A DNA stretch of 12,142 nt, taken from the NCBI GenBank assembly GCA_965367215.1, contig CBDUIJ010000162.1, forward strand, positions 1 through 12,142, written 5' to 3'. This stretch comes from Granulosicoccus sp965367215 (GTDB lineage Bacteria > Pseudomonadota > Gammaproteobacteria > Granulosicoccales > Granulosicoccaceae). The stretch's first letter is position 1; every line of letters begins with the position of its first letter. A program made the position numbers and the translations under genes. Below are positions 6,403 through 12,142 of this stretch, in pieces. A model generated the notes under the pieces. The model saw nothing but the letters and a program-made list of their open reading frames with translations. It had not been told where the DNA came from and did not search any database.

Positions 6403-7407
6403 TCAGCCCCAAAGAGCGGCGTCTGCCGGATGCATGTCGCTGCCTTCGTAGCGGATGGCCGACTCCCGGTCTTCTGCCAGCAGCAGAGGCCCGTCCAGGT
6501 CGACGAATTCCACGCCCTGTGCCACCAGCTGTGCCGGTGCCATACCCAGAGAACTGCCTACCATGCAGCCGACCATGATGCCGAACCCTGCTTCGCGGGC
6601 CGCATCGCGCATCGACAGGGCTTCGGTCAGGCCGCCGGTCTTGTCCAGCTTGATATTGATGACATCATATTTGCCGACCAGCGATGCCAGGCTGGCTCGA
6701 TCGTGGCAGGCTTCGTCGGCACACACCGGCAAGGGGCGACTGCGCTCGGCCAGAGGCTCGTCGGATCCTGCTGGCAGAGGCTGTTCCACCAGAGCCACGC
6801 CCAGCTCGAGCATCAGCGGTGCCAGCTCGTCGTAGTCGGAGGCCGACCAGCCTTCATTGGCATCGACAATCAGGCGGCAATCAGGCGCACCTTCGCGAAC
6901 AGCCCGCAGTCTTTCCAGATCGCCCTCACCGCCCAGTTTGAGTTTCAACAAGGGCCTGAAGGCATTCTTTCTCGCGGAGGCCAGCATATTGGCGGGCGTA
7001 TCCAGCGACAAGGTATAAGCCGTCACAACGCTTGTCGGCTTCTCCAGTCCGGCCAGTTGCCAGACCGGCTTGCCGGTGCGCTTTGCTTCCAGATCCCACA
7101 TCGCGCAGTCCAGCGCATTACGCGCAGCGCCTGCCGGCATGGCGCCTTGCAGAGCCTGACGATCAAGTCCTGCCGCCAGATCGGCTTCCAGAGCACGGAT
7201 CTGATCACAGACACTGTCCATCGATTCATCGTAGCGGGCGTAGGGCACACATTCGCCCAGACCGACAAAACCGTCGGACATCAGCTTCACGGTGACGACA
7301 TTGACTTCGGTGCGCGACCCTCTGGAAATCGTGAATGTCCCGGCCGTGGCAAAGCGATCACGACTGATCTCCAGCGTCATTGCAGCTCGGGTGTCTACAC
7401 CACTCAT
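6403..7407 (-). CDS. dgcA: N-acetyl-D-glutamate racemase / dipeptide epimerase family (enolase superfamily)
   Basis: This 334-residue enolase-superfamily enzyme aligns end to end with E. coli L-Ala-D/L-Glu epimerase (YcjG). The capping domain has ISRGSRTE and GECVPYARY. The barrel carries K155/K157 (KLKL), metal ligands D182 (VDANEGW), E208 (VEQPLP) and D231 (CADEACHD), and K253 in NIKLDKTGG. The VDLDGP motif (D303, D305) near the end is typical of the dipeptide-epimerase group. The family includes DgcA, which racemises N-acetyl-D-glutamate to N-acetyl-L-glutamate. I prefer that role because a DgcN-type gene lies directly upstream, its TGA overlapping this ATG by 4 nt (ATGA). If the pairing misleads, murein dipeptide epimerase is the alternative. 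The overlap favours ATG 7407; ATG 7380 is an alternative start, nine codons downstream. Confidence 0.85.
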   Translation of the reverse strand: MSGVDTRAAMTLEISRDRFATAGTFTISRGSRTEVNVVTVKLMSDGFVGLGECVPYARYDESMDSVCDQIRALEADLAAGLDRQALQGAMPAGAARNALDCAMWDLEAKRTGKPVWQLAGLEKPTSVVTAYTLSLDTPANMLASARKNAFRPLLKLKLGGEGDLERLRAVREGAPDCRLIVDANEGWSASDYDELAPLMLELGVALVEQPLPAGSDEPLAERSRPLPVCADEACHDRASLASLVGKYDVINIKLDKTGGLTEALSMRDAAREAGFGIMVGCMVGSSLGMAPAQLVAQGVEFVDLDGPLLLAEDRESAIRYEGSDMHPADAALWG

Positions 7408-8399
7408 ACCAGAGCATCCACCAGTCGATCGGCACCATGACGGTAAGGATCAACGGTTGGCAGCTGCATACGCTGCTCGATATCACCCAGCACCTTCCTG
7501 GCCTGATCTTCATCCAGAGCGGCCGTGTTCACGGAGATGCCGGTCACCTGACAGTCCGGGTTGACGAATCGCGCCAATACCAGGGCGGTATCGCGCAACA
7601 GTTCAAGACTCGGTAGTGCATAGTCCGGCAAGCCGCGCATATGCGTACGCGTCGGCTCGTGACACAGCACCAGTGCATCCGGCGCACCACCGTGAATCAG
7701 TGCCATGGTGACACCGGAATAGGATGCATGGAAAATGCTGCCCTGACCTTCAATGAGATCCCAGTGATCGGCATCATTGTCGGGCGTCAACCACTCTACG
7801 GCGCCGGCCATGAAATCTGCCACGACAGCATCCAGCGGAATGCCACCGCCGGTGATCAGGATACCGGTCTGGCCGGTCGCCCGGAATGTGGCCTTCATGC
7901 CGCGCTCGCGCATGGTCTTCTCCATCGCCATGGCTGTATACATCTTGCCGATGGAGCAATCCGTACCAATTGGCAGACAGCGCTTGCCGCTGCGCTTCTT
8001 GCCGGTGGCAATCGGGAATTCCTGCTGAGGTACCCGCACATCGAACAATGACTGCCCATGTTCTTCGGCCAATGCGACCAACAGGGGGTTGTCACTGAGC
8101 AGTGTGTGCAGACCGGAGGCAATATCCATCCCGGCAGCCAGAGCCTGCTCGAAAGCGGCATTCCAGCTCTCGCCGATACGACCACCCCGGTTGGCCACCC
8201 CCACCAGCAGCGTGCGCGCGCCTGCCTTGACGGCATCTTCGATACTCATGTCAGGCAGGCCCATGTCCGCCTGACAGCCCGGCAGACGGTACTGACCAAC
8301 GCAGTTCTCTGGTCGCCAGTCACGTACACCCTGTGCAACTTTTGCTGCCAGGGCATCAGGGGCATCCCCAAGAAACAGGAGATAAGGTGTGTTCAGCAT
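7404..8399 (-). CDS. dgcN: DUF1611-family D-glutamate N-acetyltransferase (DgcN type)
   Basis: The 331 residues look like the DUF1611 family. The N-terminal domain (about 1-125) is Rossmann-like, with LLFLGDAPDALAAKVAQG at its start and a glycine-rich turn in VGVANRGGRIG. The C-terminal domain carries a P-loop-like motif, PIGTDCSIGK (143-152), then TGQTGILITGGGIPLDAV, the acidic IEGQGS (217-221) and LCHEPTR. DgcN members acetylate D-glutamate to N-acetyl-D-glutamate, which DgcA then racemises; arginine-pathway enzymes can release L-glutamate. The gene overlaps dgcA by 4 nt. I chose ATG 8399 because homologues begin near MLNTPYLLFLGD. The ribosome site is weak (AAGAA close to the ATG). The frame is open up to 8522, but that extension is not recognisable. 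No regulator gene adjoins the pair. Confidence 0.82.
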   Translation of the reverse strand: MLNTPYLLFLGDAPDALAAKVAQGVRDWRPENCVGQYRLPGCQADMGLPDMSIEDAVKAGARTLLVGVANRGGRIGESWNAAFEQALAAGMDIASGLHTLLSDNPLLVALAEEHGQSLFDVRVPQQEFPIATGKKRSGKRCLPIGTDCSIGKMYTAMAMEKTMRERGMKATFRATGQTGILITGGGIPLDAVVADFMAGAVEWLTPDNDADHWDLIEGQGSIFHASYSGVTMALIHGGAPDALVLCHEPTRTHMRGLPDYALPSLELLRDTALVLARFVNPDCQVTGISVNTAALDEDQARKVLGDIEQRMQLPTVDPYRHGADRLVDALV

Positions 8400-8544
8400 G
8401 TTCTTGTTGTTCCAGACTTGTTGAGAGGCAGAGTCAACCTGCCCTGATGAAAGATTCAGCGACACTCCAACACAGTTTGCGATGCAATTGAAGCCCCCTA
8501 CAGGGCCAACTGTCGAGAACATCAGGCTCCAGCATCGTGTGCGC
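8400..8544 (-). promoter_or_regulatory. Region upstream of dgcN, expected promoter not identified
   Basis: These 145 bp separate the cytochrome stop from the dgcN start and should hold the dgcNA promoter. No convincing pair of -35 and -10 hexamers was seen. A small hairpin (GCCC 8493-8496 with GGGC 8503-8506) without a T-tract could be a weak end signal for the cytochrome operon. Confidence 0.3.
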
Positions 8545-10194
8545 TTACAGCGTTTTCAGATATTCCAGTACCGCCAGGCGTTGCGCTTCACTGAAATGGT
8601 CTCCAAAAACGTGCCCCGTGTTCGCATAACCGGGAAGACGGGTGTCGTAGATGCTCTGAGGTACGGCAGCCGTCGCCTTGTCCTCCGATGGTATCTCGAA
8701 GGACCAGCCCATGTTCAGCTGATCATAGCTGTCTGGATCCGATGCATCACTGACGGTATGACGCCAGAGCGATGGCCGGCTGCCACTGTCCAGCACGGCA
8801 CGCAGACTGGGAACCGAGCCGTTATGCAGAAACGGTGCGCTGGCCCAGATGCCGTCCAGCGGAGGCGCCACATAACCATGGCCTGGTGCCGCGGTCGCCA
8901 GAATGCCGTAATAGGAGCGGTTGAACCAGTCGACATAGGCAGCCCCCTGCCCATAGGCAAACTCGACCAGTGCCGGATCCGTAGCGATGGTTTCCAGCGG
9001 CACCAGTCGAGCCGGGTATACAGGATCCTCCCCATACGTGCCATGGCAGCGCGAACAGGTCTGCTCGAACAGCTGCTGACCTTCTTCGGCGCGTGCGGTA
9101 TCGATCTCGAATGGCCATGCCGGGGCCTCGAGGCTGGCAATGAAGGCACGTATATCCGGTGCATAGGCATCGATTGCCTGCAACTCCTCAATAGTGTCCG
9201 TGCACAACATGGAGGCCGACATCATGAGTCTGGCATGGTCCCCCCGACCTTCTCCCATATTGAACATGGCAGGCTTCTTCTGCATGCGCCACCAGGGCGG
9301 CACGCTGACCGGTGGTGGATCTTCCGGCGGCAAGGCCAGCAAGGGCTCATCGGACCAGGCGTTGTCTTCGGCACGCCGGTGGGCAATCAATGCAGCGGTC
9401 AGGTTGTTGGCCGGATTGACCCCCGTGGTATGGGGGCGGATATACGGGGCAATGGCGGCGATTCGATCGGCATAGAGCTCCCAGATGGCGGTTTCCGCCT
9501 GGCCCCTGACCAGCAGCCCCGCTCGCTCTGCCAGAGCGGAAGCATCCCCGGTGAAGTCCAGAAACTCATTGCCCAGCCCGACCACCAGCTCGCCGAACAG
9601 GGGGGTTGCGTGACAGGTCAGACAATTGTTGCTGACAATGCCTTCCCCGTCATCGTTCTGAAAGACGTTGACGTTGTAGGGCAAACCCTGCGCCGCAGCG
9701 GTCCGACCCTCGATCTGGACAGGCTCTGCGCCATCGAGCAGCTGCCGGAAGACCCGCTCGGGCAGCCCACAGCTGACATAGGCTGCCTCCAGCAAGGCTG
9801 TCCGGCCGGCCGCCGCATCGCCCTGACGCTGCGCCTCGGATGGAATCAGGCCACTGGTGGCAAACCGTGCCGCTGGCCACTTTCCGGCAGCTTCGGACGG
9901 CACGACAGGCTCGCTCACCACGACACTGGCGTCCGGGTCGAGCTGCACGGGCGATGCGACCTGGAGGCCCTCGCCATCACGATCTGTCGTTGCCGCGGCC
10001 TCCTGTTCCGTGACAGCAGGACTGGCCGCCACAGACTCGGGCGACACCGGCTCATCGTCACGATTGCAGCCAGCCACCCCCAGCAGCAGCCCCATCAGCA
10101 GTACGACATGCCCCATGCTGATACGCCCTGCTGACTTGCCGCTGCAACCGGACGCCAGACGACATCGCTTATTGCCTGCCCCCCTTGTCTTCAC
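8545..10194 (-). CDS. Di-haem cytochrome c lipoprotein, cytochrome c peroxidase/RoxA-like
   Basis: This 549-residue protein should be a haem-bearing redox lipoprotein outside the cytoplasm. A long basic N-terminus is followed by a hydrophobic stretch (about 28-41) and a lipobox ending VAGC (C43). A Ser/Ala/Glu/Val-rich linker, roughly 45-105, has little complexity. Haem-binding motifs are CLTCH (191-195) and CSRCH (380-384). The second half has VAPPLDGIWASAPFLHNGSVPSL (442-464, read as two blocks), a pattern of the di-haem peroxidase/RoxA-like group; H457 is a possible distal ligand. The exact reaction (peroxidase, oxygenase or electron carrier) cannot be read off. The start is GTG 10194: it overlaps the upstream stop as GTGA, and AGAGG lies 7 nt before it. 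ATG 10116 would give a signal peptide with no basic residue. Confidence 0.88.
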   Translation of the reverse strand: MKTRGAGNKRCRLASGCSGKSAGRISMGHVVLLMGLLLGVAGCNRDDEPVSPESVAASPAVTEQEAAATTDRDGEGLQVASPVQLDPDASVVVSEPVVPSEAAGKWPAARFATSGLIPSEAQRQGDAAAGRTALLEAAYVSCGLPERVFRQLLDGAEPVQIEGRTAAAQGLPYNVNVFQNDDGEGIVSNNCLTCHATPLFGELVVGLGNEFLDFTGDASALAERAGLLVRGQAETAIWELYADRIAAIAPYIRPHTTGVNPANNLTAALIAHRRAEDNAWSDEPLLALPPEDPPPVSVPPWWRMQKKPAMFNMGEGRGDHARLMMSASMLCTDTIEELQAIDAYAPDIRAFIASLEAPAWPFEIDTARAEEGQQLFEQTCSRCHGTYGEDPVYPARLVPLETIATDPALVEFAYGQGAAYVDWFNRSYYGILATAAPGHGYVAPPLDGIWASAPFLHNGSVPSLRAVLDSGSRPSLWRHTVSDASDPDSYDQLNMGWSFEIPSEDKATAAVPQSIYDTRLPGYANTGHVFGDHFSEAQRLAVLEYLKTL

Positions 10195-11546
10195 CTGCCC
10201 ACCTCTTGCTGCATGCTCTCATTGTCCTGCAATGGCTGGTAATCCACAAACCCGACTCCCTTGTGCGTGCCGCTGACGGTCACCGCCCCGCGCCAGCGAT
10301 CACCATCGAATTCACGCTGAACGGATGGCGGCTGTAACGGCGTCAGTCGCAGCTGGAAGGACTCATCGGCACTGTTGATCTGAATGAACTCCGGCAGTGA
10401 GTGAGCGTCAGGTGTCGATTCTCGAGGTTCCGACTCGACCCACTGCCAGTCAAGTGCTCGAGCTGCCGCCGGCAATTCGGTCAGAGTTCCCTGCACCGTT
10501 TCAGGACCTCGCCCGGACCGACGCTTGCTACGAGTGATCGACAACAGGCTTTCGGGGCTACCTGTTTCGGCCGACTGATCCAGAAAGAGCTCGACCGTAT
10601 CGATCACCACGGCGCCAGCCGAACCCGGTAGTGCGCCCCAGCCATTGGACAGCCAGGCGCGACCTTGCCATGTCTTCGGCCCCACCGCTTTCGCAGTATC
10701 CTCGTTGTCGGCTCGATGCTGCTCGTTGAACGTCGCAACCACGGGTATGGCGCGTGCTGTCCACTGCCGTGAATCGCCTATCTCCAGAGTTGTCGGGCAA
10801 TCGCGCAGCTCCAGCTGCATATCCAGACCTTGCCCGGATCGCTTGTCGAGCAACTGGCCATCAGCATCGTCGGCCGCCGCAGCTTCCCGCTGATCTCGCC
10901 CTTCGAGCATGTCGGGGAGGATGGTGCTGATGTCAAACCTGGCGCGACAGTCATCACCGCCTCCAAGCCCGGCCTCGATGCTATCCAGCATGTACCGGCC
11001 AATACGCGTTGCATTGACACGGATTTCCGTCGTCGTGCTGTCCGCCAGGCCCAGCGCTCGGCGTTGCACCTGCTGGCCTTGAACCGGTCCGGGCAGGGCC
11101 GGGTCATTGATCAGCACACTGGATCTCATGACGTCCGAATACTCCCAGGCCGACTCGCCAGAGGTGCTGCGATCCAGAGCCAGGCGATCCAGTTGTACCT
11201 GTACCCCGATCTGTTCGCCATCGTCTGCCGACAAGACTGCACGCAGGCTGAACGACTCGGCATCGGACGCAGGATGCGGCCCCAGATCATCCGGAAAAAC
11301 GATGGGACCCATGCTCGGGCTACCTGCCTTGCGAACAGCGAGATCCGACAAATCCATCAGGGAAAACGCAGTAGTGCCATCCGGGGAATTCGCCCAATCA
11401 CTCTTGGTGGTGAGTGCAGACTCCCGGTCGCAGGCAACCATGACCAGGCTTGTCATGAGAAGACCTGCACACAGGCGACGACCGGTGCACCGTCCGCCGA
11501 TCCTGACAGGCCCAGAGGTCATCAAACGTGTCAGGACATCAGGCAT
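10191..11546 (-). CDS. AttH/CrtC-like (lipocalin-like) lipoprotein, degenerate
   Basis: The 451-residue product has a basic N-terminus, a hydrophobic stretch and a lipobox-like VMVAC (C39), so it is probably a lipoprotein. I see distant likeness to the AttH/CrtC group of double lipocalin-like proteins. Around 84-123, FPDDLGPHP followed by IGVQVQLDRLAL matches the family start, but the usual EWWY is replaced by ESFSL. WQGRAWLSNGW (293-303) takes the place of the WMDREW block, and RWRGAVTVSGT with GVGFVDY (417-436) matches the C-terminal repeat. Loss of the key acidic/aromatic residues suggests a binding or structural role rather than hydratase activity. An acidic, Ala/Asp-rich insert (about 216-232) interrupts the first half. 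The ATG at 11546 has only a weak ribosome site; translation may depend on the upstream gene 24 nt away. Its TGA overlaps the next start. Family assignment is tentative. Confidence 0.8.
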   Translation of the reverse strand: MPDVLTRLMTSGPVRIGGRCTGRRLCAGLLMTSLVMVACDRESALTTKSDWANSPDGTTAFSLMDLSDLAVRKAGSPSMGPIVFPDDLGPHPASDAESFSLRAVLSADDGEQIGVQVQLDRLALDRSTSGESAWEYSDVMRSSVLINDPALPGPVQGQQVQRRALGLADSTTTEIRVNATRIGRYMLDSIEAGLGGGDDCRARFDISTILPDMLEGRDQREAAAADDADGQLLDKRSGQGLDMQLELRDCPTTLEIGDSRQWTARAIPVVATFNEQHRADNEDTAKAVGPKTWQGRAWLSNGWGALPGSAGAVVIDTVELFLDQSAETGSPESLLSITRSKRRSGRGPETVQGTLTELPAAARALDWQWVESEPRESTPDAHSLPEFIQINSADESFQLRLTPLQPPSVQREFDGDRWRGAVTVSGTHKGVGFVDYQPLQDNESMQQEVGR

Positions 11547-11570
11547 CGTTCAGGTTCACGTCAACAATCA

Positions 11571-12142
11571 TCAGAAAGTGCTCAGACCCGACATCTCCAT
11601 GAATCGGTATTGCAGTTTCAGCCACAGGCTGTCATTGGAAAATTCGTCATAGTCCAATGAATACGTACGTCCGCCCCGATTGTTCCACTGCCGGTCGAAA
11701 AAAGTGATCATTTCAGCGGCCAGCGCAGAATCGGATGCTGTCCGGACTTGCACATTGGTCTCCATGTTCAGGTCCTGCAGGTTACGTCGGGTGAAATTTG
11801 CCGACCCCAGCAAGAACACATGTGCCGCAGAGCCTTGCGAGACATGCAGCCATTTGGCATGACATTGCTCGCCTGAGGTTGCGCACCACCGCACATCGAT
11901 ATCACCGGCTACCAGTTCGGCCGCTACCGGCCTGTTCGGCACGCCATTCTTCTGCCGGCCAAAGGCATCATTGTTGACGTCCAGCAGTACGCGTACGCTG
12001 GCACCACGCGCTCTGGCGGCAATCAGTGCCTTGATGATGGAGCGTTCGCTGAGGTAGAACATGGCCAGATCCACCGCATCACCAGCCCCCGCCTGGTTCA
12101 CTGCCTGCAGTACGGCATCCAGTATGCGGGACTCACCCAGCA
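11571..12142 (-). CDS. Phospholipase D-like protein, C-terminal part (5' end beyond window)
   Basis: The visible 189 residues are the C-terminal half of a phospholipase D-fold protein; the frame is open through the right edge, so the start is missing. DLAMFYLSERSIIKAL and VRVLLDVNNDAFG form the strand-helix-strand before the active site. The second HKD motif reads CHAKWLHVS (93-101 of the visible part). His94 and Lys96 are present, but the Asp expected at 101 is Ser. GSANFTRRNL and NMET follow as usual. The tail (RGGRTYSLDYDEF, FMEMSGLSTF) is recognisable in bacterial secreted PLD-like proteins, in my judgement. Two cysteines (86 and 93) next to the HxK suggest a disulfide, hence export. Substrates may be phospholipid or another phosphodiester; not known. 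It is the first visible gene of the envelope operon. Confidence 0.88.
   Translation of the reverse strand, partial: LGESRILDAVLQAVNQAGAGDAVDLAMFYLSERSIIKALIAARARGASVRVLLDVNNDAFGRQKNGVPNRPVAAELVAGDIDVRWCATSGEQCHAKWLHVSQGSAAHVFLLGSANFTRRNLQDLNMETNVQVRTASDSALAAEMITFFDRQWNNRGGRTYSLDYDEFSNDSLWLKLQYRFMEMSGLSTF

Noticed and set aside
5287..7440. A 717-codon open frame on the plus strand
   Set aside because: It runs antisense through ndh and dgcA, both of which have clear motifs and matching lengths. Its translation is rich in His, Gln and Arg with no domain, as expected for the mirror of GC-rich genes.
8493..8506. Short GCCC/GGGC hairpin after the cytochrome gene as a terminator
   Set aside because: Only four pairs and no T-tract; too weak to call as a feature.
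8400..8522. A 41-residue N-terminal extension of dgcN
   Set aside because: The frame stays open, but the added residues look non-coding and the family starts near MLNTPYLLFLGD.
10114..10116. ATG as the start of the di-haem cytochrome
   Set aside because: It would give a signal peptide without basic residues, while GTG 10194 has a strong AGAGG site and a GTGA overlap.
8482..10134. A 550-codon open frame on the plus strand
   Set aside because: It is antisense to the di-haem cytochrome gene, whose haem motifs, lipobox and coupled start are clear.
1..12142. CRISPR arrays, transposons, tRNA or rRNA genes, prophage genes
   Set aside because: No regularly spaced repeats, transposase motifs, cloverleaf sequences or phage gene patterns were seen on either strand.

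Overview
The window looks like chromosomal DNA of a fairly GC-rich gammaproteobacterium, possibly marine. PntA, HemC and NDH-2 read close to their enterobacterial counterparts. A dgcN-dgcA pair suggests a marine or environmental proteobacterium, but the genus cannot be fixed from the sequence. Seven of the eight genes placed with good support, plus the partial phospholipase D gene at the right edge, lie on the minus strand; only one small membrane-protein gene is on the plus strand. There are no rRNA or tRNA genes, CRISPR arrays or transposases.

Layout, left to right. (1) 1-1540: pntA, the alpha subunit of proton-translocating NAD(P) transhydrogenase, minus strand, cut at the left edge only a few residues before its expected end. 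(2) 1541-1803: a gap with an extended -10 promoter for pntA, two stem-loops and an intrinsic terminator for the next unit. (3) 1804-4072: hemC (hydroxymethylbilane synthase) followed by a soluble receiver-histidine kinase hybrid, apparently co-transcribed; hemD, the usual partner of hemC, is not there. (4) 4073-4358: a divergent, structured intergenic region. (5) 4359-4829: a plus-strand single-pass membrane protein of unknown function, ending at a strong hairpin. (6) 4987-6279: ndh, type II NADH dehydrogenase. (7) 6403-8399: dgcN-dgcA, overlapping by 4 nt, a likely two-step route from D-glutamate to N-acetyl-L-glutamate. (8) 8545-12142: three tightly packed genes for envelope proteins, in transcription order a phospholipase D-fold protein (5' end beyond the window), an AttH/CrtC-like lipoprotein and a di-haem cytochrome c lipoprotein.

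The first part is core redox and tetrapyrrole metabolism: PntA and NDH-2 both handle nicotinamide nucleotides at the inner membrane, and HemC feeds haem synthesis. The least explained part is the three-gene envelope operon at the right. Its genes are linked by a 24-nt gap and a GTGA stop/start overlap, and two of the three carry lipoprotein signals. I know of no described system with this composition. It is the best candidate here for something undescribed, but its function cannot be read from the sequence.
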